Positions 8,362-17,473 of a DNA stretch of 64,000 nucleotides are shown here, in pieces. The notes under the pieces are model-generated. The model was not told the DNA's origin and searched no databases. It saw nothing but the letters and a program-made list of their open reading frames with translations. The DNA comes from Sorangium cellulosum (lineage in GTDB: Bacteria; Myxococcota_A; Polyangia; Polyangiales; Polyangiaceae): the NCBI RefSeq assembly GCF_004135735.1, contig NZ_CP012670.1, positions 9,867,501 to 9,931,500 of the forward strand, given 5' to 3'. Position 1 is the first letter of the stretch. Each line of letters opens with the position of its first letter. The position numbers and the translations under genes are program-made.

Positions 8362-9450
8362 TCACAGCTCCGCGGCGATCTTCTCGCGCACCCAGGCCGC
8401 AGCAGCCCGCGTCCCGAGCTGGCCTCCGACGTCGACCGTGCACATCCCCTGGTCGAGCGCCTGGGAGACCCAGCGCTCGATGCGGCGCTCCTCCTCGGGC
8501 CACCCCAGGTGGGCGAGCATCAGCCCCGCCGTGAGCATCGCCGCGAACGGGTTCGCCACGTCCTTGCCGGCGAGCGGCGGCGCCGAGCCGTGCACCGGCT
8601 CGAACAGCGCCACGCGCCCCGCGTCCGACGCGTGCACGTTCGCGCTCGCGGCCATCCCGAGCCCGCCCTGCAGCGCCGCCCCGAGATCGGTCACGATGTC
8701 GCCGAACAGGTTGTTCGTCACGATCACCTGGAACTGCGACGGATCCTGGATGAGGTACAGGCACAGCGCGTCCACATAGACGTGGTTCGCCTGGATCTCC
8801 GGGTACTCCGCGCGCACCTCGTGGAAGACGCGCAGCCACAGCTCGTGCGCGTGCCGCATGGCGTTGGATTTGTCCGCCATCGTCACCCGCGTCCGCCGGT
8901 TCGACCGCGCGTAGTCGAACGCCGCGCGGATGATCCGCTCGACGCCCTTCCGCGTGTTCACGTCCTCGTTGATCGCGACCTCGTCCGGCGTGCCGCGCTT
9001 GAACTGCCCGCCCATGCCGACGTAGATGCCCTCGGTGTTCTCGCGGAAGACGACGAAGTCGATGTCCTTCGCCGCCCGGCCCTTGAGCGGGACGAGCCGG
9101 TCCGACAGCGCCCGCACGGGCCTCACGTTGGCGTAGAGGTCGTACCCGAAGCGCATGCCGAAGAGGATGTCGCGCGCGTGCTCGAGGTTCGGCACGCGCG
9201 GATCGCCGAGCGCGCCGAGGAGCACGGCCGAGCACTCGCGCTGGATCGCGACCTGGATCTGGTTCGGGAACGTCGTCCCGTCGCGCAGGTACCTGTCTGC
9301 GCCGAGGTCGAGCTCCCAGAGGTCGATCGGCAGCCCGGCTCGAGACTGGTAGAGCTCGAGCAGGAGCCTGGCCTCCAGGGTGACGGACGGACCGATGCCG
9401 TCGCCGCCGATGATCGCGATCTTCTTCTTCTTGCTCTTGCCTGCCGCCAC
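8362..9450 (-). CDS. Isocitrate/isopropylmalate dehydrogenase family enzyme, 362 aa
   Basis: This is an NAD(P)-dependent beta-hydroxyacid oxidative decarboxylase. The N-terminal KIAIIGGDGIGPSVTLEA is the family start. The substrate loop reads VFRENTEGIYVGMGG; LYANVRPV and VTNNLFGDIVTDLGAAL (the metal-binding Asp region) follow. Length is normal for 3-isopropylmalate dehydrogenase. The RENTEG loop is also seen in homoisocitrate- and isocitrate-type members, so leuB function is likely but not certain. It lies 21 bp downstream of alanine dehydrogenase on the same strand, probably in one transcript. No leuCD genes are nearby; a LeuA-family synthase is at 40.6 kb. Confidence 0.85.
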   Translation of the reverse strand: MAAGKSKKKKIAIIGGDGIGPSVTLEARLLLELYQSRAGLPIDLWELDLGADRYLRDGTTFPNQIQVAIQRECSAVLLGALGDPRVPNLEHARDILFGMRFGYDLYANVRPVRALSDRLVPLKGRAAKDIDFVVFRENTEGIYVGMGGQFKRGTPDEVAINEDVNTRKGVERIIRAAFDYARSNRRTRVTMADKSNAMRHAHELWLRVFHEVRAEYPEIQANHVYVDALCLYLIQDPSQFQVIVTNNLFGDIVTDLGAALQGGLGMAASANVHASDAGRVALFEPVHGSAPPLAGKDVANPFAAMLTAGLMLAHLGWPEEERRIERWVSQALDQGMCTVDVGGQLGTRAAAAWVREKIAAEL

Positions 9451-9471
9451 GGTGCTGTCGCGCGCTCCGGG

Positions 9472-10584
9472 TCAGCCGAGCGCGCGCTCGATCGGCACGT
9501 ACTCCATCCGGTGCGCCGCCGCGACCGGTCCGCAGGTGAGCTGCCCGGCGTGGGTGTTGATGCCGAGCGCCACCGCCCGGTCCGCCCGGGCGGCGGCGAG
9601 GATGCCGCGGTTGGCGATCGCCACCGCGTAGCCGATCGTCGTGTTCGTGAGCGCCCAGGTGCTCGTGTGCGAGACCGCGCCGGGCATGTTGGAGACGCAG
9701 TAGTGCACGACCCCGTGCACCTCGTAGGTGGGGTTGTCGTGCGTCGTCGGGCGGCAGGTCGCGATGCAGCCCCCCTGGTCCACGGCGACGTCGACCACGA
9801 CCGTCCCCTTCTCCATGCGGCGGAGGTGCTCCTCGGTCACGAGCAGGGGCGCCTTGGCGCCGGGCACGAGCACCGCGCCGATCACGAGATCGGCGCGCTC
9901 GCACATCGTCTCGATGTTCTCCGCGTTGGAGTAGAGCGTCTCGATCGCGCCCCCGAAGACGTCCTCGAGGTAGCTCATCGTCTCGGCGCGCACGTCGAGC
10001 ACGGTGACCTGCGCCCCCATCCCGACCGCGATGGTCGCCGCGTTCCGCCCGACCACGCCGCCGCCGAGGATCACCACGCGGCCGCGCCGCGTCCCGGGCA
10101 CGCCGCCGAGGAGCACCCCCTTGCCGCCCCGCTCCTTCTCGAGGCACGAGGCGCCGACCTGCACCGCCATCCGGCCGGCCACCTCGCTCATCGGCCGGAG
10201 CAGCGGCAGCGACCCGTCCTCGAGCTGGATCGTCTCGTACGCGATGCCGGTCACGCCCCGCTTCACCAGCTCCCGGGTGAGGTCGGGCTCGGCCGCGAGG
10301 TGCAGGTACGTATAGAGGAGGAGACCCGGGCGAAAATGGCCGTACTCGGAGGGGAGCGGCTCCTTCACCTTGACGACCAGCTCGGCGCTCCACGCTTCCG
10401 CCGCCGATTTCACGATCTGGGCGCCCGCGCGCTGGTACGCCTCGTCGGTCAGCCCGCTGCCCTCGCCGGCGCCGGACTCCACGAGGACCTTGTGCCCGTG
10501 CCCCACCAGGGCCCGGACCCCGGCCGGCGTCATGCCGACGCGGTACTCACGTGTCTTGATCTCCCTGGGGACTCCGACAAGCAC
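9472..10584 (-). CDS. ald: Alanine dehydrogenase, 370 aa
   Basis: Catalyses NAD-dependent reversible deamination of L-alanine to pyruvate. I chose GTG 10584 because MLVGVPREIKTREYRVGMTP is the family N-terminus and GAGGAG lies just upstream; a longer open frame to 10665 adds unrelated residues. Visible motifs: KVKEPLPSEYG (substrate Lys), TYLHLAAEPDLT, the NAD-binding RVVILGGGVVGRNAATIA, and VDVAVDQGGC with the catalytic Asp. Length is as expected. The dehydrogenase gene at 8362 follows closely. Confidence is high for both family and start. Confidence 0.95.
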   Translation of the reverse strand: MLVGVPREIKTREYRVGMTPAGVRALVGHGHKVLVESGAGEGSGLTDEAYQRAGAQIVKSAAEAWSAELVVKVKEPLPSEYGHFRPGLLLYTYLHLAAEPDLTRELVKRGVTGIAYETIQLEDGSLPLLRPMSEVAGRMAVQVGASCLEKERGGKGVLLGGVPGTRRGRVVILGGGVVGRNAATIAVGMGAQVTVLDVRAETMSYLEDVFGGAIETLYSNAENIETMCERADLVIGAVLVPGAKAPLLVTEEHLRRMEKGTVVVDVAVDQGGCIATCRPTTHDNPTYEVHGVVHYCVSNMPGAVSHTSTWALTNTTIGYAVAIANRGILAAARADRAVALGINTHAGQLTCGPVAAAHRMEYVPIERALG

Positions 10585-10741
10585 GTTTGCGCTCCTCGGC
10601 CTCGCAGGACTTCTGAAATGAGGCCCATACGACGATAGCAGAAAGTGACCGCCGTCACGCTGCACGCAGCGGAGCCAGCGCGGTTTCCGTGCGGAAGAAG
10701 CCGGGATTTCCGTTCCGATCGGGTGTCCGTGACCGGGGGGC

Positions 10742-12385
10742 TCACACGCCCGCGGCGGTCTCCAGCGCCGCGCGCACGAGGAGGGCGATCTGACCGGGAG
10801 AGGCGAGATCGAGCGGGCCCATCACGGCCTCCGCGTCGATGAGCTGGAGCTCCAGCGCCTCGCAGTGCGCCGCCAGCGCGTCCTTACCGGCGTCGCCGAG
10901 GCGGACGACCACGGACGCGCCGTGCAGGGCGAGAGGCCAGGTGGGGGCGAAGCCCTCGTCGGCGGGGAGGCCCAGGAGGGCGAGCTCGACGCCGTCGCCC
11001 AGCCGGATCACCCCGAGCGGCCTCGGCAGCGGCGCGCGCGGCGGCGGCTCGGCGGGGACCACGGCGTCGGCGATGCGGCGGACGGCGTGCGACAGCATGG
11101 CCATGCGGCGCGCGCTCGCGGCGATGACCAGGTGCGGCGGCGGCGCGAACCCCGGCCGCGACAGGCGCGTCACGAGCGACCGGAGGACGGCGAAGTGCTC
11201 CGGCGGCGCGAACGGCGTCGTGAGATCGGCGAGCGAGATCGGACGGACCTTCCCGGACGCGGTGAGCTCCATCAGCACCTCGAGGATCAGGAGATCCGGC
11301 GCGTTGATCTCGTCGAGCAGCTCGTCGAGGTTGTGCGGCATCTGGAGCAGCGCCGTGATCTTCGCGGCCACGACCGAGCGCGCCGCCGGCTCGGCCAGCG
11401 ACGGAGGCGGGGCCGTCGAGGGCTGCGTCCCCTGCGGCCTCGCCGAGCCCGGCCCCGCGGCGCGGAGCGTGGGCGGGGGCGGCATGGAGCCTCGCCGGCT
11501 CCCCGCCGGCGCGCCCTCGGCCAGCGGCGTGGGGCCTGGCGCGGGCAGCAGCAACGTCGCGGCGCTCGCCTCGCCGTCCACCGCGGGCTCGCCGGCGGCC
11601 ACGACCGCGCTCCAGGCCGCGCTGCGCGGCAGCGGGGACAGCGGGGGCAGGTCGGGTTCGTCGCTCGCCGGCTCGGTCAGCAGGAAGGCCTCGCCGCCCG
11701 GGGCGAGCTCGGCTCGCCGGCGCCTCACCTCGTCGACCTGGTGGATCGCCTCCATGAGCAGCCGCGACGTCGGCGCCATGATGCGGCGCACGCTCGCCGG
11801 CTCGCCGGGCGAGAACGCGAACTGGCCGTCGCGCTCGCCGAGCAGCCGGTAGAGCGCCTTCTCCCCCTCGAGGCGGCGATAGACGGCGTCGATCACCTCG
11901 CCGGCCGAGAGCCGGAGCTCGCCGGCGCCCGACGGCGTCGTGATGCCGAGGACGCCGCTCCGCCGGTTCATCGCGAGCAGCTGCAGCAGGTCGACGAGCG
12001 GCACCTGCTGGAGATCGCCGCGGATCTCCTGCGGGGCGGTGGGCCTGGAGCCGCGCGGGGACGCCTCGGTGATGCGCGAGACGATGCGGTCGACGTCGCT
12101 GCGCAGGAGGTCGTCGGGGCCGAGCTCGCCCTCGGCGCCGTCGACGAGGAACAGGATCGGGGTGTCGGCCAGGTCCGGGACGGCGGCGAACGCGTCGGCG
12201 AGCGCGCTGTCCTCGTCGATCGCCCTGGCGGCGAGCACGACATCGGGGCGGCGCTTGAACGCCTGCTCCACGGCCTCGAACGCGCCGTTCGCGTTGGTCA
12301 CCGTGAGACCACGCGCCCTGAGCGCCGACGCGAGCGCGCCGAGCGCGTCCACGTCCGAATCAACCAGCAGCACCCTGCGAGACAC
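10742..12385 (-). CDS. Receiver-like plus DUF4388 (PATAN) regulator, 547 aa
   Basis: The N-terminus (RRVLLVDSDVDALGALASAL) is a CheY-like receiver. The usual phospho-Asp segment reads DVVLAARAIDEDSA, without a clear acceptor Asp, so this may be a pseudo-receiver. Residues ~130-240 form a DUF4388 domain (IRGDLQQVPLVDLLQLLAMN, SGVLGITTPSGAGEL). A Pro/Ala linker and a C-terminal helical region (ITALLQMPHNLDELLDEI) follow. It starts at GTG 12385, 18 bp downstream of the sensor-like gene at 12404, so it is probably co-transcribed with that gene, dapF and the DUF167 gene. No output DNA-binding domain is visible. Confidence 0.75.
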   Translation of the reverse strand: MSRRVLLVDSDVDALGALASALRARGLTVTNANGAFEAVEQAFKRRPDVVLAARAIDEDSALADAFAAVPDLADTPILFLVDGAEGELGPDDLLRSDVDRIVSRITEASPRGSRPTAPQEIRGDLQQVPLVDLLQLLAMNRRSGVLGITTPSGAGELRLSAGEVIDAVYRRLEGEKALYRLLGERDGQFAFSPGEPASVRRIMAPTSRLLMEAIHQVDEVRRRRAELAPGGEAFLLTEPASDEPDLPPLSPLPRSAAWSAVVAAGEPAVDGEASAATLLLPAPGPTPLAEGAPAGSRRGSMPPPPTLRAAGPGSARPQGTQPSTAPPPSLAEPAARSVVAAKITALLQMPHNLDELLDEINAPDLLILEVLMELTASGKVRPISLADLTTPFAPPEHFAVLRSLVTRLSRPGFAPPPHLVIAASARRMAMLSHAVRRIADAVVPAEPPPRAPLPRPLGVIRLGDGVELALLGLPADEGFAPTWPLALHGASVVVRLGDAGKDALAAHCEALELQLIDAEAVMGPLDLASPGQIALLVRAALETAAGV

Positions 12386-12403
12386 TGGATCGGGCCCTCC
12401 GAA

Positions 12404-14353
12404 TCAGCCGAAGACCCGCAGCCCGGCCGCGCGACCGATCCGCTCGGCGAGGAAGTCTGCGAGCAGCGGATCGGCCGCGTGAATCCCCCGAACGAGGCCG
12501 CCCTGGTTCCGGCCGACCAGGGCATAGGCGCCGTGCTCCGCCAGCACGCAGAGCGCCTCGATGTCGTCGCAGCCCGGCGAGGAGCGGAGGTCGAGGGCGT
12601 GCAGCACCACGTCCTCGCGCGGCGCGCCGAGCAGCGCCCGGACCTCGGCGCCCAGGCTGAGCCCGTCATGGTGAGCCACCATGATGAACACCGCGCCCCC
12701 GCGGAGCGCGTTCTTGACCACCGAGGCCGCGAGCAAGACCGTGTCGGCGACGGAGAGCTCCAGGGCGCGCGGCGCCGAGATCGCGGACGGGTCGTCGGCG
12801 ATCGGGGCCTCGCGCACGAGCAGGCTGAAGATCTCGCCCACGCTCCGGAGGTCCTGGGGGATGCGGTGGACGATGGAGCCCTTGGTGGCGTCGGCGCGGC
12901 GGCGGGCGATGCGGAGCAGCTGCGCGAGGCTCTGTCCGTCGTGCGGGAAGGTGGCGACCCCGACGAGCAACCCCTTGGGCAGGTACCCCGCCCGCTTCTC
13001 GCTGCCGGCGAGGCGCGAGAGCATCCGGCGGTGGCACGCGTGGGCCTCCAGCCCCGCCGTCTCGGGCATGAGCAGGTGGAACTCGTTCTCCTCGACGCGG
13101 GCCAGGATGTCCGTGTCGCGCACGGCGCGGAGCAGGTGCTCGGCGACCTGACCGGGGTGGAGGCCGCCCTGGACCTGACCGGGGTGGAGGCCGCCGGTGA
13201 AGGCGGCGACCTGACCGGGGTGGAGGCCCCCCGCGGGCTGCGCCGGCGCGGCCCGCCAGAAGGCGAGGTCGCCCGGGCGCTCCGGCGCGGCCGGCGCCTC
13301 GGGCTCGATGACGATCGTCGCGATGGTGAACCGCCGGCCGTACCGCCTGGCCTTGTCGATCTCGCGGCCGGCGACGTCGACGTAGTAGGCGAACGAGTAG
13401 GCGCTCGACGCCGGATCCTTCATCACGGCGCCGCCGGTCGAGCGCTCGCGCTCGCCGAGCAGGGCGAGCGCCGTGGTCGCCTGCGTGGCGAGCAGCTTGA
13501 CCAGGCCGTCGAGGAGCGGGGCGCGGCGCGAGGTGGAGGCGCTGCTGTCGGGGCGCCGGACCGACGGGAACGCGGAGCTGCGGCCGGGCTCCTTCTGCAG
13601 GAGGAGGTGCCCGACGGAGAGCCTGCGGAGGGCGAGCGGGACGACGACGAGCTGCTCGCGCCGCGCGAAATCGAGGATGTCCGTCTCGGTCCCGTAGGCC
13701 GGGGCGCGGTCGAGCGGGCCGGTCACCGCGGCGCGGGCCAGCTCGCTCGACCTCTCACCGACGGCGAGGAACACCGCGGCCGCCGCGGCGCCGGTCGCCT
13801 CGACGAACAGCTCGGCGAGCTGCTGGGCCGCGGCGTTGCGGTCCCGCGCGTCGGCGAGCTCGGCCACGCGGGCGATCCACCCGGCCGCGCGCGCGCTGCG
13901 CGCCGACTCCTGCTCGAGCTGCACCCGGAGGGCCCGCTCCGCGAACCGCCCCCGCACGGAGCCGACGGCGTTCAGCAGCTCGTCGCCGCCGAGGGGCAGG
14001 AGGAACAGCCCGGCGCCGCCGAGCGCGACGGCGTGGGCGCCCGCCTCGAGCGCCGCCCGCGTGGCCAGCGCGAAGACCGTCGCGTCGGGCGCGAGGGCCT
14101 TGAGGTGGTGCACCATGGCGAGCCCGGCCCCGTCGCCGAGCCCGACGTCGATGAAGGCGACGTCGGGCGCGCCGGCCTCGGCGAGCGCGATCCCCTCGGC
14201 GAGGTCGCGCGCGAGCATCAGCTGGTCCGACGTGATGACCCGCGACAGCAGCGTGTGGGTCGCCTCGTCGGCGATGACCGCGAGCACCTTGAGCGAGATC
14301 TCGTGGACCGGCGCCCGGCTCGGGCTCCAGACCCCCTCGGGTGAGGCGGTCAC
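12404..14353 (-). CDS. Receiver-like / GAF / degenerate GGDEF-like signalling protein, 649 aa
   Basis: The GTG at 14353 overlaps the dapF stop by 4 bp. Residues ~15-130 resemble a receiver (LKVLAVIADEATHTLLSRV, with APDVAFIDVGLGDGAG supplying Asp). Residues ~160-320 resemble a GAF domain (AAQQLAELFVEATGAAAAAV). A stretch from ~345 (EIDKARRYGRRFTIATIVIE, later ILARVEENEFHLLMPET) has a GGDEF-like fold, but the signature GGDEF is replaced, so cyclase activity is unlikely. An in-frame micro-repeat, GGLHPGQV, occurs three times near residues 375-405 inside that domain. It is part of a four-gene run with the DUF167 protein, dapF and the regulator at 10742. Its input and target are unknown. Confidence 0.65.
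   Translation of the reverse strand: MTASPEGVWSPSRAPVHEISLKVLAVIADEATHTLLSRVITSDQLMLARDLAEGIALAEAGAPDVAFIDVGLGDGAGLAMVHHLKALAPDATVFALATRAALEAGAHAVALGGAGLFLLPLGGDELLNAVGSVRGRFAERALRVQLEQESARSARAAGWIARVAELADARDRNAAAQQLAELFVEATGAAAAAVFLAVGERSSELARAAVTGPLDRAPAYGTETDILDFARREQLVVVPLALRRLSVGHLLLQKEPGRSSAFPSVRRPDSSASTSRRAPLLDGLVKLLATQATTALALLGERERSTGGAVMKDPASSAYSFAYYVDVAGREIDKARRYGRRFTIATIVIEPEAPAAPERPGDLAFWRAAPAQPAGGLHPGQVAAFTGGLHPGQVQGGLHPGQVAEHLLRAVRDTDILARVEENEFHLLMPETAGLEAHACHRRMLSRLAGSEKRAGYLPKGLLVGVATFPHDGQSLAQLLRIARRRADATKGSIVHRIPQDLRSVGEIFSLLVREAPIADDPSAISAPRALELSVADTVLLAASVVKNALRGGAVFIMVAHHDGLSLGAEVRALLGAPREDVVLHALDLRSSPGCDDIEALCVLAEHGAYALVGRNQGGLVRGIHAADPLLADFLAERIGRAAGLRVFG
13144..13236. 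repeat. In-gene micro-repeat encoding GGLHPGQV x3
   Basis: GACCTGACCGGGGTGGAGGC recurs three times with irregular spacers on the plus strand. On the coding strand it gives GGLHPGQV-AAFT-GGLHPGQV-Q-GGLHPGQV. All copies keep frame, so it expands a loop inside the protein at 12404-14353 without breaking it. Confidence 0.7.
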
Positions 14354-15147
14354 GCGATCACCACCTCGCCCGAGAACACCCGGCGCGCCGGGCCCTGCAT
14401 GGAGAGCTCCAGCGACCCTTCGGCGACGGTGACGCGCAGCGAGCCGCCCGGCAGCACCACGCGGATCGGCGCCCCGTACGGGGCGCGCCCCTCCACGCAG
14501 GCCGCGGCGGCGACGGCGACGGCGCCCGTGCCGCACGCCAGCGTGCGGCCCACCCCGCGCTCCCAGACGGTCACGTCGATGCACGCCGCCTCGCCGGGCG
14601 CGGCCGGACGCACGCGGCAGAACTCGACGTTGATGCCCGCCGTCGGCGTCGTGGCCACGATCGGGCCGAGCCGGTCGATGTCGTCCTCGGCGGTGGGCTC
14701 GAACGTCACCGCGTGCGGGTTGCCGACGTCGACGGTCGCGAACCGGTGCTCGGCGCCGAGCGCGGCGACCACGAGCGGCTCGCCCATGCGGGCGCGGCCC
14801 ATGCCGACGAGCACGTCGAAGCGGTCGCCGGCCCGCGTGACCTCGCACCGCTTCTCGCCCGCGTCGGTCTCGATGGCGATCGCCTTCCGGGGAGCCCCCC
14901 GGGAGACGAGGTAGGCCGCGACGCAGCGGAGCCCGTTGCCGCACATCTCGGGGCGGCTCCCGTCGGCGTTCCAGACGTGCATCCGCGGCCGCTCGCGGTC
15001 GATGACCAGCACGCCGTCGGCGCCGATGCCGAACCGCCGGTCGCAGAGGCGCCGCGCGGCCTCGGCGGTCATCTGGGCCGCCTCGACGAGGATGAAGTCG
15101 TTGCCAAGACCTTCCCACTTCTCGAACCGGACGACGTGGTTGCTCAT
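14350..15147 (-). CDS. dapF: Diaminopimelate epimerase, 265 aa
   Basis: Interconverts LL- and meso-diaminopimelate in lysine and peptidoglycan precursor synthesis. Both catalytic cysteines are visible, in MCGNGLRC and TLACGTGAVAVA. Substrate-binding motifs include FEKWEGLGNDFI at the start, GNPHAVTFEP, and VWERGVGRT. Length is typical. The start ATG 15147 overlaps the upstream DUF167 stop by 4 bp, and its own stop overlaps the next gene by 4 bp, so translation of the three is probably coupled. Confidence 0.97.
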   Translation of the reverse strand: MSNHVVRFEKWEGLGNDFILVEAAQMTAEAARRLCDRRFGIGADGVLVIDRERPRMHVWNADGSRPEMCGNGLRCVAAYLVSRGAPRKAIAIETDAGEKRCEVTRAGDRFDVLVGMGRARMGEPLVVAALGAEHRFATVDVGNPHAVTFEPTAEDDIDRLGPIVATTPTAGINVEFCRVRPAAPGEAACIDVTVWERGVGRTLACGTGAVAVAAAACVEGRAPYGAPIRVVLPGGSLRVTVAEGSLELSMQGPARRVFSGEVVIA

Positions 15148-15482
15148 CGTTTCGCCCCGGCGAGCCGCTCTCGCGCCTCGGCCTCCTTGAGCCCCCGGAC
15201 GGCGACGACCTTGCTCCTGCCGCTCGCGCCGACGGCGATCTCGACGTCGCTCTGGCGCACCTCGAGCGCGCGGGCGAGCAGCTTGACGAGCTCCGCGTTC
15301 GCCGCGCCGTCGACGGGCGGTGAGGTCAGCGAGACGTCGAGCGCTCCCTCGCGCACGCCGAGGATGGCCGAGCGCGACGACCTCGGGCGCACCTGGACCG
15401 AGATGCGGACACCTTCCGCGCGTTCGGTGATGGCGAGGCGGCTCCAATCGCCGACGACGCCGCTCTCCTCGGGTTTGCTCAT
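15144..15482 (-). CDS. DUF167 / YggU family (UPF0235) protein, 112 aa
   Basis: A small soluble protein with the family core: VRISVQVRPRSSRSAILGV, then LDVSLTSPPVDGAANAELVK and KVVAVRGLKEAEARERL. Biochemical function is unknown for the family. It is the first gene of the run DUF167-dapF-sensor-regulator on the minus strand, overlapping dapF by 4 bp. Length and start at ATG 15482 are normal. Confidence 0.9.
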   Translation of the reverse strand: MSKPEESGVVGDWSRLAITERAEGVRISVQVRPRSSRSAILGVREGALDVSLTSPPVDGAANAELVKLLARALEVRQSDVEIAVGASGRSKVVAVRGLKEAEARERLAGAKR

Positions 15483-15731
15483 TTCGCCGTCGGCATCGTA
15501 GCGTATCTGGAGCTCACGCGTGGATTCCGCGAGGCGAGGCGGCGTCGCCGGGCGGCCACCGCGAATTTGCCGCCCGGCGCACGGACCCGCTACTCTTTTC
15601 GGCAGGTCGCGGCAGGGCTAGCGCAGCAGACCGGGCGGGGGGCGACCCGCGCCGGCGGTTTCCCAGGGTCGCCGCTGGTGCTCACTTCCGCGGTGGAGGC
15701 CGTTTGCATGACTGATCGAGGAGAAGGGTCC

Positions 15732-16511
15732 GTGAACGCAACGTCCGGCCTCGCGAGGCGGTTGTGCGCGCTCGCGATGCTCACGGCGGCGGGCGGCCTG
15801 CTGGCGTCCGCGTGCGCGGACAACGAGAGCAGCCTGTTCGTCCGCATGCGCATGGCGCGGACCGGGGACTGCACGGTGACGTGCAGCCCGGACGAGGAGT
15901 TCTGGACGGCGGACTCGGTCGACTCCGCCTACAGGAACAGCCACAGCGCCACGCTCCTCGTGGGCAATCAGATCGTGCGGCGCGGCGACTCCGACGTGCT
16001 CCGCACCGAGACGTCGCGCGTCCAGCTCTACGAGGCGGAGGTGCGCATCACCGACATCGCGGGCAACCCCGTGGAGGGCGCGGACGGCGCGTCGGGGTAC
16101 GTGGTTCCGGTCACGGGCATCGTCGATCCCGGCAGCTCCGACGAGGCCGGGTACAACTGCACCGAGGTCCTCCTGATCGACGGCGCCACGATGGACGTGC
16201 TGCGCGACCAGGCGAGGGCGTCGGGCCGTCCTGTCGAGGTGATCAGCACGGTGCTGGTGCGGGGCAGGACGCTCGGCGGCCAGGAGGTCGAGACCGCGGA
16301 GTGGTCCTACCCGATCCAGGTCTGCTTCAACTGCAGCGCGTGCATCAACACGGACCCGCCTGACTGCTGCAACCCGGCAACGGCCGAGAACGACCCGGAT
16401 GCCTGCGGGGACGTGGACAAGGAGATCGTGGGGTCCTGCTCCGGCCAGGTCGGCGTGGTGGACTGCCGCACCCTGGGCAAGAGCTGCGGCGACTATCTCG
16501 CGGAGCGGTAG
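15732..16511 (+). CDS. Exported probable lipoprotein, cysteine-rich C-terminus, 259 aa
   Basis: I chose GTG 15732 because GAGGAGAAGG precedes it; ATG 15708 is an in-frame alternative. The N-terminus has Arg-Arg, then a hydrophobic stretch (LCALAMLTAAGGLLASAC) ending in a possible lipobox. The mature part has Cys pairs (CTVTC early; CFNCSACINTDPPDCC, CGDVDKEIVGSC and CRTLGKSC late), suggesting disulfides in the periplasm or outside. I do not recognise the family. It ends 7 bp from the convergent gene at 16519. Confidence 0.7.
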   Translation: MNATSGLARRLCALAMLTAAGGLLASACADNESSLFVRMRMARTGDCTVTCSPDEEFWTADSVDSAYRNSHSATLLVGNQIVRRGDSDVLRTETSRVQLYEAEVRITDIAGNPVEGADGASGYVVPVTGIVDPGSSDEAGYNCTEVLLIDGATMDVLRDQARASGRPVEVISTVLVRGRTLGGQEVETAEWSYPIQVCFNCSACINTDPPDCCNPATAENDPDACGDVDKEIVGSCSGQVGVVDCRTLGKSCGDYLAER

Positions 16512-16518
16512 GGCGCCC

Positions 16519-17157
16519 TCACCGGGGCCCTGGATCGGCGCGCGGTCGCGGCGCCGGTTCGGTCCGGCGCACCGGGGCCGCCTCGGAGGACGGCCCCTTG
16601 ATGGCGTTGATCAGGAAGACGAACGGAAGGCCCAGGAGGGCGACATCGAGCTGGGCCGCGAGCACGATCGCGGTCTCCTTCGAGGCGCCGAGCCCGAGCC
16701 GCATCTGGGCCTGCACCCCGGTGCTCATGCCGTAGGGCGCGTGGAAGTTGTGGCTGCGGGCGCCCCAGAAGAGGGCGGCGGCGACGCCAGGTTCCAGCCC
16801 GTGGGCGTCGCTCCAGCGGCCGTAGATCCCCGTGGACAGGATCAGCGGGAACGAGTCCAGGATCGGGGCGAGCGCGGAGACGCCCGCGCCGACCTGGAGG
16901 TCGTCGAACCCGTGGGTGAGCAGCTCGGCGTAGGGTCCGGCGCCGAGGTCGTCGTTCCCGGCGCGGCCGAAGAGGACGTCGCCCCGCAGCCCGGCGTGGA
17001 AGAGGGTCGAGTCCCAGAAACGCCGCTCGAGGCCGGCTCCGGCCACGCCGAGGGTGACGCCAGCGCTGGCCTGGGGCTCGGCGTGGACCGTGCGGGGCGC
17101 GAGGACGATCCCCAGGAGCGCGGCCATCAACGCAGCGGGGTGGCGCGCCGTTGCCAT
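16519..17157 (-). CDS. Exported hypothetical protein, possible outer-membrane barrel, 212 aa
   Basis: ATG 17157 gives a signal peptide (MATARHPAALMAALLGIVLA, then a cleavage-like VHAEP). The mature part has alternating hydrophobic and Gly/aromatic stretches (GVTLGVAGAGLERRFWD, LFHAGLRGDVLFG, LFWGARSHNFHAPYG), as in small beta-barrels. A hydrophobic segment (LLGLPFVFLINAI) and a Pro/Arg-rich tail end it. No specific family is recognised. Its start lies about 130 bp from palindromic repeat copy 2. Confidence 0.6.
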   Translation of the reverse strand: MATARHPAALMAALLGIVLAPRTVHAEPQASAGVTLGVAGAGLERRFWDSTLFHAGLRGDVLFGRAGNDDLGAGPYAELLTHGFDDLQVGAGVSALAPILDSFPLILSTGIYGRWSDAHGLEPGVAAALFWGARSHNFHAPYGMSTGVQAQMRLGLGASKETAIVLAAQLDVALLGLPFVFLINAIKGPSSEAAPVRRTEPAPRPRADPGPR

Positions 17158-17285
17158 GGTCGGGGGATGGTACAGGGCGCCGCCGGGGAGCGTGCCCGAA
17201 TTCTGCGGTCGAGCCGCGGTGGGTGCGGTCGAGCCGCGGTGCAGCGAGGCCTCCGGGAGCTGGCGTTGCGCCGAGGTGCGGTGCA

Positions 17286-17417
17286 GAGGGCGCGGTGGGG
17301 TGCGGCGCGCCGGGGGCCCGCCGGAGGGGCTGGAGTGCAGGCGAGCCACAAAAGGGGCTCGCCGGAACGCAAGCCCCGGAGGTGGGCCCCCGGCGCGCCG
17401 CACCCCACCGCGCCCTC
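17286..17417. repeat. Palindromic repeat family, copy 2 (36-bp arms, one mismatch)
   Basis: The left arm (17286-17321) pairs with the right arm (17382-17417) at 35 of 36 positions. Arm sequence (GAGGGCGCGGTGGGGTGCGG...) differs from copy 1 but keeps internal complementarity. The core between them is nearly identical to copy 1; the terminal loop is ACAAAAGG. It lies between divergent genes (16519-17157 minus, zapA plus). Confidence 0.85.
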
Positions 17418-17473
17418 CCTGGGGTGCAACCCGGCCTGCGCGTCGGGTGGGGTTCGTGGTAGCGTCCGGCGCG

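Noticed and set aside
10865..14344. Plus-strand open frame of about 1160 codons
   Set aside because: Antisense of the two signalling genes; composition is Arg/Gly/Asp-rich without motifs.
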